From assembly GCA_016710885.1 (NCBI GenBank), contig JADJUC010000008.1:1-64000 (forward strand): a stretch of DNA of 64,000 nt, given 5' to 3'. How positions within the stretch are numbered: the stretch's first letter is position 1; the number at the start of each line of letters is the position of its first letter. Made by a program: the position numbers and the translations under genes. This document shows, in pieces, positions 23,829 to 32,669 of the stretch. This DNA is from Candidatus Proximibacter danicus (GTDB lineage: Bacteria; Pseudomonadota; Gammaproteobacteria; Burkholderiales; Rhodocyclaceae). Under the pieces are notes generated by a model. That model saw only the letters and a list, made by a program, of their open reading frames with translations, was not told where the DNA came from and ran no database searches.

Positions 23829-25094
23829 ATGCCTTTCGGCTTCTACATCATCATGGCGGCGCAGTTTTTTTCTGCACTCGCCGACAACGCCCTCCTGATT
23901 GCCGCCATCTTCGCTCTGCGTGAAATGCAGGCGCCGACGGAATATGAGCCGTTGCTGAAGACCTTCTTTACGCTTTCCTACGTCCTCCTTGCCGCTTTTG
24001 TCGGCGCTTTTGCCGATTCGATGCCGAAGTGGCGGGTGATGCTCATCAGTAACAGCATCAAGATCATCGGCTGCTCGATGATGTTCTTTTCGGTACATCC
24101 GCTGATCGCCTATGCCGTCGTCGGCCTCGGCGCCGCCGCCTACTCGCCGGCCAAGTACGGCATCCTCACTGAATACCTGCCGCATCGCCTGCTGGTCGTC
24201 GCCAATGGCTGGATCGAGGGGCTGACCGTCGGCGCCATCATTCTTGGCGTGGTGGTTGGCGGCATGCTGATCAAGCCGGATATCTCGGCAACAATCCTGG
24301 CCTTCGACTTTCCGCTGATCGATACCGGCATCGATACCGTCGGCGAAATGACCATCGGCATTGTCGGCGTGCTTTACATCATTGCGGCCATCTTCAATCT
24401 TTACGTGCCGGACACCGGGGTCGATCACAAGCCGCTGAAGAAGAACCCCTTCTATCTGGCGCACGAGTTCAACCACTGCCTCTCGCTGCTCTGGCGCGAC
24501 AAGCTGGGTCAAATTTCGCTGGCGGTCACCACACTCTTCTGGGGGGCTGGTGCCACGCTGCAATTCATTGTGATCAAGTGGTCAGAAGTGGCGCTCAACC
24601 TCGACCTCTCGAAATCCTCGATGTTGCAGGGCGTCGTTGCGATCGGCGTTGCCGGTGGTGCCATCGTTGCAGCCAAGATGATCACACTGCGCAAATCGGT
24701 ACGCGTCATCCCCCTCGGCATCGCCATGGGCATCATCGTGCTGGTGATGAATTTTGTCGGCGACATGTGGCTGGCCGTGCCCCTGCTCATCCTCATCGGC
24801 GGCCTTTCCGGGTTTTTCGTCGTGCCGATGAATGCCCTGCTGCAGCATCGTGGTCATATCCTGATGGGGGCCGGCCACTCGATTGCCGTGCAGAATTTCA
24901 ACGAAAACCTGTCGATCCTTATGATGACCGGGCTCTACTACGTGATGATGCGCAGCGAGGTGTCGATTCACGTGGTCATCACCCTCTTCGGCTTGTTCGT
25001 CAGCGGCGCCATGTATCTCGTGAAGCGCCTGCACGAGGCAAACCAGCGGGTCCACGACGACGTCATCCATCTGGATGACAACGCGCATCACTGA
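23829..25094 (+). CDS. lplT: Lysophospholipid transporter LplT
   Basis: Major-facilitator protein that flips lysophospholipids across the inner membrane for re-acylation. 421 residues and about eleven or twelve hydrophobic helices; the N-terminus FFSALADNALLIAAIFAL and the loop segment AAYSPAKYGILTEYLP are hallmark LplT features. The usual partner acyltransferase/acyl-ACP synthetase (Aas) is not adjacent. The GTG of the zinc-ribbon gene follows 30 bases later. Confidence 0.93.
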   Translation: MPFGFYIIMAAQFFSALADNALLIAAIFALREMQAPTEYEPLLKTFFTLSYVLLAAFVGAFADSMPKWRVMLISNSIKIIGCSMMFFSVHPLIAYAVVGLGAAAYSPAKYGILTEYLPHRLLVVANGWIEGLTVGAIILGVVVGGMLIKPDISATILAFDFPLIDTGIDTVGEMTIGIVGVLYIIAAIFNLYVPDTGVDHKPLKKNPFYLAHEFNHCLSLLWRDKLGQISLAVTTLFWGAGATLQFIVIKWSEVALNLDLSKSSMLQGVVAIGVAGGAIVAAKMITLRKSVRVIPLGIAMGIIVLVMNFVGDMWLAVPLLILIGGLSGFFVVPMNALLQHRGHILMGAGHSIAVQNFNENLSILMMTGLYYVMMRSEVSIHVVITLFGLFVSGAMYLVKRLHEANQRVHDDVIHLDDNAHH

Positions 25095-25124
25095 CCGACC
25101 AGCCAGCGAAAGCAAACCCCTGTC

Positions 25125-25877
25125 GTGACCGATACGCCGCCCTCGAATTCATCCCCGGCCAGTAGCGGCGGTCTCTGCCCGGCCTGCCGGGCACCGATGG
25201 AGGTCCACCGCTTCAAACGTCAACTGCATGGCGAAATCACCCTGGATATCTGTTTTCCCTGCCAGGGTATCTGGTTCGACAATTTTGAAAGTGCGCAACT
25301 GGCCCCTGCCGGCATCCTCGAACTTTTCCGCCTGCTGCACGAACACCACGATCAACTGCGCCAGCCTTGGCGCGATGCACTGCAGTGTCCGCGCTGCAAC
25401 GAGCGCCTGCTGCATGGCCTTGACCGTACCCGCAATGGCCATTTCGCCTATCACCGCTGCCCGCAAAAGCATGGTCGTTTCAATTCCTTCTCGGCCTTCA
25501 TGCAGGAAAAGGGCTTCGTCCGCCAGCTCAACGGCGCCGAAATCGAGGAAATGGCGAAGCAGGTTCAGGTCATCCGTTGCTCAGGCTGCGGCGCCCCGGT
25601 CGACATCCGCCGCGAGAACACCTGCAGCCACTGCCGATCGCCAATCGTCATCCTCGACCCGGATGCCGTCCGCGATGCGCTGGCTGGTTACGGCGAAAAA
25701 ACCAAGCGGCAGGAACGCACCGACCCACACGCCTTTGCCGATGCCCTGCTGGCCAACGAACGGCTTAAATCGCAAAGCGCGCTGGAACACCGCAAATCAA
25801 AATCGATACTCGAAAGCGACATCACGGATCTCGTGATCGGCGGCGTCGAAACAGTCTGGAATCTCCTGCGGCGTTGA
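25125..25877 (+). CDS. Zinc-ribbon (TFIIB-type) protein of unknown function
   Basis: 250 residues from a GTG start. It has three zinc-ribbon-like units: CPAC ... CFPC (about 17-50, with the zf-TFIIB pattern GIWFD), CPRC with a later CPQK, and CSGCGAP ... CSHC near 148-170. The C-terminus is charged and ends in SDITDLVIGGVETVWNLLRR. Such proteins are widespread but uncharacterised. Probably co-transcribed with lplT. Confidence 0.75.
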   Translation: MTDTPPSNSSPASSGGLCPACRAPMEVHRFKRQLHGEITLDICFPCQGIWFDNFESAQLAPAGILELFRLLHEHHDQLRQPWRDALQCPRCNERLLHGLDRTRNGHFAYHRCPQKHGRFNSFSAFMQEKGFVRQLNGAEIEEMAKQVQVIRCSGCGAPVDIRRENTCSHCRSPIVILDPDAVRDALAGYGEKTKRQERTDPHAFADALLANERLKSQSALEHRKSKSILESDITDLVIGGVETVWNLLRR

Positions 25878-25968
25878 TTTGAATGCGCGTCGGATTTGAG
25901 CGGCGTTCTTGTTTTTTTGGCATGACGCGCCGAGAATATTTGGTTCGAACCCGGATAATGCCGCAGAC

Positions 25969-28533
25969 ATGTCTATCGAAAGCTCGAACCAGCCAATACT
26001 GAACGTCAGCGACGATCCGCTGCTGCGACGCTTTTTCTTCCTCAGCGCCATCATCTTCACGGCCTTTGGCTGCACCACGATGACGTTCCACAGCCTCGCG
26101 GACCCGCCACGCCTCTACCGCGCGTTCTGCGCCATCATCCTGGTTGTTTCTGGCATCAGCGCACTCGTGCTGCTGTGGAAAACTCGCCCGCTTGCTGCAT
26201 TCCAGACCCTGCTCTGGGGCGGCTGGGCCTCCGCCTGTGCGGTCATCATCATCACCGGTGGCATCCGTTCCAACTACATCATCGTTTTCCCGCTGATCAT
26301 CATCTTCGCGGGATGGGCCTTCCGGATCAGCTACGGCATGCTCTTCGGAGTTCTCACCTGCCTTTTTCTGGTAACGATGATCGTCGCCGGCCAATTCGGT
26401 CTGCTACCCACGCCACAGGCTGAACCGGTCTTCGTGCCGGCAATGGTCGGCCTTGTCATTCCGATTCTTGGCATGATGGCGACTTATTTCTTCACCCGCG
26501 CCTACAAGGATCGATTCGATGCAGCGCTCAATAGCGAAACGCAACTGCGCAGTCTGTTTGATGCCATCCCGGACCGGATCTGGCTGAAAGACCCGAACGG
26601 CGTCTATCTCGCCTGCAACCATGCTCACGAGCGGCGCTACGGGGTACCCGCCGGCGGCATTATCGGCAAAACCGACTTCGACTTCGTCCCTGAAATGCTC
26701 GCCAACAGCTATCAGGAGAAGGATCTGGCCGCAATCGCAGCCGGTCAGCCGATCGTCATCGAGCAGGCTGTCAAATTTCTTTCGGACGGTTACGAAGGGA
26801 TCTTCTCGGTCATCAAGACGCCCATCAAAACACCCGATGGCAAACTCATGGGCGTGCTCGGCATCGCTCGCGACATCACGGCATCGCGGCAAGCCGAAAA
26901 TGCGTTGCGCCAAAAAGAGCGCTACCAGCGCGCCTTGCTCGACAACTTCCCTTTCGTAGTCTGGCTCAAGGACACAGAAAGCCGCTTCCTCGCCGTTAAC
27001 CAGACCTTTGCACACACTTTCAATGTCAGCAGTCCCGACGTATTGATCGGCAAGACTGACTACGATATCGCACCACGAGAAATGGCCGAAGGCTACCGTG
27101 CCGACGACTTTGCAGTACTTGCCTCGCGACAGAAAAAAACCGTCGAAGAAAAAATCATCGATGCGGGAAAGTGCAAATGGTTCGAAACCTACAAAGCACC
27201 AGTGGTCGATGAGAACGGTGAATTGCTGGGCACCGTCGGTTTTGCGCGTGACATCAGCGAACGGAAGGACGTTGAAGCGACCATTGCCCGTCATCAGGAA
27301 AACCTCGAAAGTCTTGTCGTGGAACGCACCCGAGCGCTGGAAATTGCCAAGGAAGCTGCAGAATCGGCAAGCCGGTCGAAGAGTTCCTTCCTGGCCAACA
27401 TGAGCCACGAGATTCGTACGCCGATGAACGCCATTGCCGGCATGGTGCAGATCCTTCGACGTGAAGGGCTGACCGAAAAGCAGGCCGACCGTCTCGGTAC
27501 GATCGACAACGCCACGCTGCACCTGCTCAGCATCATCAACGACATTCTGGACATCTCGAAGATCGAAGCCGGCAAATTTGAACTCGAATCCGCGCCGATA
27601 GCCGCCAACCAGATAGCGATCAGCGTCGCTGCGCTTCTTTCCGAACGGGCCCAGGAAAAAGGGCTCAAGCTGCAGATTGAGAACGACGCCCTGCCTTCTC
27701 GGCTATTGGGTGATGCCACACGCCTCAAGCAGGCACTGCTCAATTACGCTGGCAATGCGATCAAGTTCACTGAAACCGGCACAATCACCCTGCGCACGCG
27801 GCTGCTTTCCGAATCTGCTGACGAAGCACTGATTCGCTTTGAAATCGAGGACACCGGCATCGGCATCGACGCCGACACGGTCACCAAGCTGTTCAACGCC
27901 TTTGAGCAAGCCGATAGCTCCACAACACGCAAATACGGCGGCACCGGACTCGGGCTGGCCATCAATCGCCGACTGGCGTTGCTGATGGGTGGTGAAGCCG
28001 GTGTTGAAAGCCAGCCGGGAAAGGGCAGTACATTCTGGTTCACTGCCCGGCTGAAACAAGACCTGCGCGCACCCGAGGCCCTCGTGGAATCCACCAGCGA
28101 AAATGCCGAGAAACAGCTGATCCACGATTACGCGGGTAGCCGCATCCTGCTTGTCGAAGACGACCCAACCAATCGCGAAATCGCGCTTGTGCTGCTGGAA
28201 GACCTGCCAATGACTATCACCATTGCGGAAGATGGTGCCCAAGCGCTGGCGCTGGTTGAAGCTGACGAATTCGACCTGATCCTGATGGACATGCAGATGC
28301 CGGTCATGGATGGCCTTGAGGCCACCCGCCGGATTCGTTCTTTGCCAGGTCGGGAATCAATACCGATCATCGCCATGACCGCCAACGCCTTAGCCGAAGA
28401 TCGTCAGCGCTGCCTTGCGGCCGGCATGAATGGTTTCATTGGAAAACCCGTGGATTTCAACGTTCTGTTCGAAACCCTCCTCGCATGGCTACCCAAACCC
28501 GAAATACCAATCCCCCCGAAGAAGGCCAAATGA
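25969..28533 (+). CDS. Hybrid sensor histidine kinase (membrane, PAS-PAS-HisKA-HATPase-REC)
   Basis: 854 residues from ATG 25969; an in-frame TTG at 25909 is less likely. Five or six membrane helices occupy residues about 25-185 with hardly any periplasmic loop, then two PAS domains (about 195-310 and 325-440), a short coiled coil, the HisKA box FLANMSHEIRTPMN (His near 484), ATPase motifs DTGIGID and GTGLGLAI, and a C-terminal receiver (LLVEDDPTN, LILMDMQMP, GKPVD). There is no HPt domain and no free response regulator beside it. Its stop overlaps the next start by ATGA, so a functional link with the CBS protein is likely. Confidence 0.93.
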   Translation: MSIESSNQPILNVSDDPLLRRFFFLSAIIFTAFGCTTMTFHSLADPPRLYRAFCAIILVVSGISALVLLWKTRPLAAFQTLLWGGWASACAVIIITGGIRSNYIIVFPLIIIFAGWAFRISYGMLFGVLTCLFLVTMIVAGQFGLLPTPQAEPVFVPAMVGLVIPILGMMATYFFTRAYKDRFDAALNSETQLRSLFDAIPDRIWLKDPNGVYLACNHAHERRYGVPAGGIIGKTDFDFVPEMLANSYQEKDLAAIAAGQPIVIEQAVKFLSDGYEGIFSVIKTPIKTPDGKLMGVLGIARDITASRQAENALRQKERYQRALLDNFPFVVWLKDTESRFLAVNQTFAHTFNVSSPDVLIGKTDYDIAPREMAEGYRADDFAVLASRQKKTVEEKIIDAGKCKWFETYKAPVVDENGELLGTVGFARDISERKDVEATIARHQENLESLVVERTRALEIAKEAAESASRSKSSFLANMSHEIRTPMNAIAGMVQILRREGLTEKQADRLGTIDNATLHLLSIINDILDISKIEAGKFELESAPIAANQIAISVAALLSERAQEKGLKLQIENDALPSRLLGDATRLKQALLNYAGNAIKFTETGTITLRTRLLSESADEALIRFEIEDTGIGIDADTVTKLFNAFEQADSSTTRKYGGTGLGLAINRRLALLMGGEAGVESQPGKGSTFWFTARLKQDLRAPEALVESTSENAEKQLIHDYAGSRILLVEDDPTNREIALVLLEDLPMTITIAEDGAQALALVEADEFDLILMDMQMPVMDGLEATRRIRSLPGRESIPIIAMTANALAEDRQRCLAAGMNGFIGKPVDFNVLFETLLAWLPKPEIPIPPKKAK

Positions 28534-29975
28534 ACGAAGACAACCAGTTTTTCCGCCCGGTCAGAGATTTTTGTGCCCGCAACGTCGTCACCTGCGGCGC
28601 CGGCGACGCGCTGATCGCTATTGTCGGATCAATGCGTGAGAAGAACATCTCCAGCGTGGTGGTTGTCGAAAATGAACAGCCAATCGGCATTTTCACCGAC
28701 CGCGACCTGCGCAACAAAGTTGTCGCCGCTGGCATCTGCCCTGACCAGCTCAAGGTGCGCGACATCATGAACTCACCGCTGTCGACCATCGGCGAAGACG
28801 ACCTGCTCTACCAGGCGCTCTACCGCATGTCGAAGCAGAAGATCCACCGGCTCGGCGTCATCGACGCCAGCGGCAACCTGGCCGGCATCATCACCGACAC
28901 CGACATTCTGCGCCTGCAGGCGCACTCGCCACACCAGTTGGTGCTTGACATCGAGAAAGCCAAAAACCTCGACGATCTCAAACCACTGCACCGCCGCATC
29001 CAGGCGCTGGTGCTGCACCTTTCCGGTACCGGCATCGGCGTCCGCGACCTGGTGCGTCTCATTGCCCACCTCAACGACCAGATCGTGCTGCGCCTGATCG
29101 GGCTGCTTCGCGCCGAGTGGTTTGACGACGTATCCGAAGACAGCTACGCCTTCCTCGTGCTCGGTAGCGAAGGCCGCGGAGAGCAGACCCTGGCGACGGA
29201 CCAGGACAACGCCATCGTCTACGCTGATGATCTCAGTCCGGCACAGGTCAAGCGCATCGAAGATTTCTCGCAGGCGCTGATCGACGGACTGATCGCCATC
29301 GGCGTACCGCCCTGCCCCGGCGGCATCATGGCCAAAAACCCAGCCTGGCGCCGCAGCCTAGGTGAATGGCAACAACAGTTGAACAGGTGGATGGCCACAC
29401 CGATACCGGAAAACATCCTTTCCTGCAGCACCTTCATCGATTTGCGCACCGTTCATGGCAATCCGCGCTTCGAGCGCGAGCTGAAACAGCAGATCTATGG
29501 CCAGTCAGATGCCAACAACCTGTTCCTGATGCGCATGGTCGAGGGCGGCTTGCGCTTCACGCCACCACTCGGCTGGTTCGGCAAGGTCAAGGGCGAAAGC
29601 AAAGGTGAGCACTCAGGCGAACTGGAGATCAAGAAGGCCGGCATCTTTGCCATCACCGACGGCATCAAGGCACTGGCTATTCAGGGCAAGGTGCTTGAAG
29701 GCAGCACCTCACAGCGTCTCGATGCCCTGCGCGCAACTGGCACGATTCCCGAAAACGAGGCCGCCGACCTTGAGGAAAGCTTCGAATTCCTGGTACAGAT
29801 GCGGCTGCGCGGCCAGGTTGAGGATATCCGCGCCGGCCGGGAACCCGACAACTACATCCGCCTGGATCGGCTCAATCTCATGGAACAGGGACGGCTGAAG
29901 ATCGCGCTGACCGGTGTCGAAAAATTCCAGGCTTTCATCAAGCACCACTTCGGACTGCATCTGGTTCGAAGCTGA
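28530..29975 (+). CDS. CBS-domain protein with DUF294 nucleotidyltransferase-like domains
   Basis: 481 residues starting at ATG 28530 (MNEDNQFF), preceded by GAAGG and overlapping the kinase stop. Residues about 15-130 are a CBS pair (IFTDRDLRN, GIITDTDILR). The middle is a GlnD-like DUF294 nucleotidyltransferase domain with LGSEGRGEQTLATDQDNA, which keeps the G-S-x(2)-R and D-x-D-like acidic residues. The end is the DUF294 C-terminal helical domain. Members are proposed to sense adenylates and modify a partner, but no substrate is established. Confidence 0.9.
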   Translation: MNEDNQFFRPVRDFCARNVVTCGAGDALIAIVGSMREKNISSVVVVENEQPIGIFTDRDLRNKVVAAGICPDQLKVRDIMNSPLSTIGEDDLLYQALYRMSKQKIHRLGVIDASGNLAGIITDTDILRLQAHSPHQLVLDIEKAKNLDDLKPLHRRIQALVLHLSGTGIGVRDLVRLIAHLNDQIVLRLIGLLRAEWFDDVSEDSYAFLVLGSEGRGEQTLATDQDNAIVYADDLSPAQVKRIEDFSQALIDGLIAIGVPPCPGGIMAKNPAWRRSLGEWQQQLNRWMATPIPENILSCSTFIDLRTVHGNPRFERELKQQIYGQSDANNLFLMRMVEGGLRFTPPLGWFGKVKGESKGEHSGELEIKKAGIFAITDGIKALAIQGKVLEGSTSQRLDALRATGTIPENEAADLEESFEFLVQMRLRGQVEDIRAGREPDNYIRLDRLNLMEQGRLKIALTGVEKFQAFIKHHFGLHLVRS

Positions 29976-29991
29976 TCCGGGGAAAGCGGCT

Positions 29992-30111
29992 AACCACGGC
30001 GAACACGGCGCGCACAGGGTTTTTAAAGCTTGTTGAGGCCCGCCTGCAGGATGACTTCCCCGAAAGGACGCGAGCTGGTTTTTCGCTGTGTTCGCTGTGC
30101 TCACCGTGGTT
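29992..30111. repeat. Short element with imperfect terminal inverted repeats
   Basis: The left end reads aaccacggcgaacacggcg (from 29992) and the right end (30084-30111) is its near-complement, cgctgtgttcgctgtg then ctcaccgtggtt. The ends enclose about 70 bases. Motifs of the type ACCACGG-n-GAACACGG recur in betaproteobacterial intergenic regions. The element may be a mobile palindromic repeat or form an RNA hairpin after the CBS gene. Only one copy was noticed in this window. Confidence 0.6.
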
Positions 30112-30198
30112 CAAATTGAGATCTTTGCTTCATTCCATCGTCACAAACTTCTGCAAGCATCCGGGTTGAGTCAACCGGACGGCAAAAGGAGTTTTTTC

Positions 30199-30435
30199 AT
30201 GAACGATGCGACCAACACCTGTAACGCCTGTTTCCCCCCTGGCAGCCAGCCGAACTGCCGGGTCTTCGATCACAGCAGCGGGGCCGTTACCATCTATAGT
30301 AGCCTGCACGCCATAGGGGAATCGCCGTCGATGTGCATGCAGAGCGACAACCGCTATCGGGTCTGCCACATCAAAGCCAGTGTCACCAAGAAAGCAGCCC
30401 TCTGGGTGCGGCCGCTTGGTCTGCTGCAAGCCTGA
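30199..30435 (+). CDS. Small cysteine-containing hypothetical protein
   Basis: 78 residues, preceded by a strong ribosome binding site (AGGAG at 30187-30191). It has CNAC at residues 7-10 and further single cysteines, no signal peptide and no membrane helix. I recognise no family. Independent, between the inverted-repeat element and the convergent CYTH-CHAD gene. Confidence 0.6.
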   Translation: MNDATNTCNACFPPGSQPNCRVFDHSSGAVTIYSSLHAIGESPSMCMQSDNRYRVCHIKASVTKKAALWVRPLGLLQA

Positions 30436-30460
30436 GCGACTATTTTTCCGAAAGACGGAC

Positions 30461-31969
30461 TTACTTACGCTGCTTGCCGCCCTTTTCCTGCCATGGTGGC
30501 CGTGCGGCGAGAAAAATTTTCAGCGCATGCGGCAGTTGCGTCAGCAGCAACTCGCTGCGCCCGCCAAACCAGCCCCGGATCAAGGCATCGCTGCCCAAGC
30601 GAGGTTGTTCGGCCATGATCGCCTCGGCGACGGCGATGTCATTCATCGCGCCCAGCAGTTCCTGCAATTCGGTAGCGGCATTGAGGTAACGGCGAAGTGC
30701 CTTGGCGGGATACAGCGGCGCCAGGAACTCCAGTGCATAACGCAGGCGTTTGAAGGCGATGCGCAAGGCGTGGTGGGCTTGCGGGTCGCTACGAGTTGCT
30801 GCAGCCCGCCGCTCGACTTCGCGGGCAAAGCGGCGCATGCGACGATTGGCAAAATCGGGCAACGATGCTGGTAGCGGGGTAACCGGAAGTTCATGAACGG
30901 CAGCGGTAAAACCAAGTACCAGCCGATGAAAACCCGGACACTCGAACGCTGCCCGTACCTCGCGCTGCGTCTTCTCGCGTTGGCGGTCGGCCTGCCGCGC
31001 CAGACGCTGCAACACCGGATGGGTGGGAAAACCTTCGCACAGCGGCGGTAGCGTTTCGGTGACAAATACATCGCGATTGCGGGCATCGCCGAGTCGTTGC
31101 GCCAGCACCTTCCAGTCCGCACGGTAACGGGCCAGGAAATCAGCCGGCAACACCGGCGCCCACAGGTTCAGGGCCGAGCGCAGGCGACGGATGGCGATGC
31201 GCGCCTGATGTACAAACTCGGGGTCGTCACCGGCACGCGCACCGGCTTCGTTACGTTGCAACTGTTCGATGCAGTCCATTGCAATGCGCGAAAATGCCTG
31301 CTCCGGGGATAGTTTTTCGGTGATCGGCGTTTTGCCGGCACGCACCGGCGTCGGTACCTGCTGCATGAAAAGCCGAAAGCCGCGCTCGGCCTTGCTGGCC
31401 ACGGCGGGCTGCAGCGGCAAATCTTCCTGCAGGGCCAGCGCCAGATCGAACAGCGGCTTGGCCACGCCATCCACCGGCGACTCGATCAGTTCCAGTTCCA
31501 GTTCGCAAATGGCGTCTTCACGCTCGCCGCAGCGCACGCAGCCGCGATCCAGCGCGACTTCGATGCGGGTGCCGGGTGACGGCGTCAGCACCCAGGTGGT
31601 GCGCAGGAAATCGGTGGAAAACACTGCCAGCAAGCGCGGCGTCAGTTTTTCCAGCGTCTTGCGCAGCGCCTTGCGATCGACATGCGAGAAATCGAACGCC
31701 CCCGGCTGGCTTGGCGCCTCCCACTCGTTGCGCTGCGCCAGCCCGCCGGCCGAGGGCTCGGTACTCTTCACCGTCAGCAGCCAGCCCCAGGCGGTGCGCC
31801 GGTGACGTACCGCAACACGGGCCTGTGTCAGCGCCAGGTCGGCAGTGTCGTAGTAGGTGTTTTCAAGGTGCTGACGCTGCGGCTTGACGCCGGCCAGCAG
31901 CCGATGCCGACGCAAGCGCGGCAGGGCTGCGGCAGGCAGGCTCAACTTGAGTTCGGTTTCAACGGCCAT
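30461..31969 (-). CDS. CYTH-CHAD domain protein (inorganic triphosphatase type)
   Basis: 502 residues. The N-terminal CYTH domain begins with the signature ETELKLSL (ExExK) and continues with YYDTADLAL and RHRRTAWGWLLTVKS, the charged tunnel residues of triphosphate-binding enzymes. The C-terminal CHAD domain (about 215-500) is helical with conserved histidines and arginines (VHQARIAIRRLRSAL, HALRIAFKRLRYALE), a polyphosphate-binding fold. It resembles E. coli YgiF, a triphosphatase. Rhodocyclales often store polyphosphate, which fits but does not prove the role. Stand-alone gene. Confidence 0.92.
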   Translation of the reverse strand: MAVETELKLSLPAAALPRLRRHRLLAGVKPQRQHLENTYYDTADLALTQARVAVRHRRTAWGWLLTVKSTEPSAGGLAQRNEWEAPSQPGAFDFSHVDRKALRKTLEKLTPRLLAVFSTDFLRTTWVLTPSPGTRIEVALDRGCVRCGEREDAICELELELIESPVDGVAKPLFDLALALQEDLPLQPAVASKAERGFRLFMQQVPTPVRAGKTPITEKLSPEQAFSRIAMDCIEQLQRNEAGARAGDDPEFVHQARIAIRRLRSALNLWAPVLPADFLARYRADWKVLAQRLGDARNRDVFVTETLPPLCEGFPTHPVLQRLARQADRQREKTQREVRAAFECPGFHRLVLGFTAAVHELPVTPLPASLPDFANRRMRRFAREVERRAAATRSDPQAHHALRIAFKRLRYALEFLAPLYPAKALRRYLNAATELQELLGAMNDIAVAEAIMAEQPRLGSDALIRGWFGGRSELLLTQLPHALKIFLAARPPWQEKGGKQRK

Positions 31970-32095
31970 CGCTGTCGATATGTCGGATCAGTGAAGTAAC
32001 TCCGGATGATACTTGATCGCGACAACAGGCGTCACCGCAGGATCATCAAGGACGCTCGGCGGGTTAAGCACACCGGCAGCGCAGCACAGTCAGTC

Positions 32096-32124
32096 TTTAC
32101 AAGCACATGGCAACTCCCTATAAT
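32096..32124 (+). promoter_or_regulatory. Promoter of the tRNA-Ala/Glu/Asp cluster
   Basis: TTTACA (32096-32101) and TATAAT (32119-32124) with a 17-bp spacer, followed by gcgcgc as in the tRNA-Asn promoter. The first tRNA begins 17 bases later. Confidence 0.85.
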
Positions 32125-32141
32125 GCGCGCTTCTTTCGAGC

Positions 32142-32217
<76 letters not shown>

Positions 32218-32393
32218 CGCGAAAGAAGACGCAGTAGAGCAGCAAAGGCCGGTTTCACCGACCACCCAAAAGCGACGTCAGGCGTCGCGAGCGAAGGCAG
32301 CACGAGGCGTTCATGCAAGACAGTACGAACAGTACGGCGAGCATGAGCAACGAAGTGATGCCAAGCGCAGCAGCCTGAAGAAGCTTTTGAAGG

Positions 32394-32469
32394 GTCCCCA
32401 TCGTCTAGAGGCCTAGGACACCGCCCTTTCACGGCGATAACCGGGGTTCGAATCCCCGTGGGGACGCCA
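32394..32469 (+). tRNA. tRNA-Glu (TTC)
   Basis: 76 bases with encoded CCA. Acceptor GTCCCCA pairs with TGGGGAC, the anticodon loop is CTTTCAC with anticodon TTC, and the T arm reads GGGGTTCGAATCCCC. A 176-base spacer without a recognisable gene separates it from tRNA-Ala. Confidence 0.96.
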
Positions 32470-32527
32470 CCTACACCGATGGTTGCGAGTTTGCAGTTCC
32501 CTCGCAGCCGTTCAGCAAGGCCACTGC

Positions 32528-32604
32528 GGAGTGGTAGTTCAGTTGGTTAGAATACCGGCCTGTCACGCCGGGGGTCGCGGGTTCGAGTCCCGTCCACTCC
32601 GCCA
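32528..32604 (+). tRNA. tRNA-Asp (GTC)
   Basis: 77 bases with CCA. Acceptor GGAGTGG pairs with CCACTCC, the anticodon loop CTGTCAC gives GTC, and the T arm reads CGGGTTCGAGTCCCG. Confidence 0.97.
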
Positions 32605-32609
32605 CAAAC

Positions 32610-32641
32610 AAAAAGCCCAGCGCATCCGCGCCGGGCTTTTT
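32610..32641 (+). terminator. Terminator of the tRNA cluster
   Basis: A stem of aaaaagccc-a-gcgc / gcgc-c-gggcttttt around the loop atcc, ending in a T run 5 bases after tRNA-Asp. It may also serve the convergent hydrolase gene. Confidence 0.85.
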
Positions 32642-32669
32642 CATTTCCGGCACCTTGCAGCGTCGCCGG

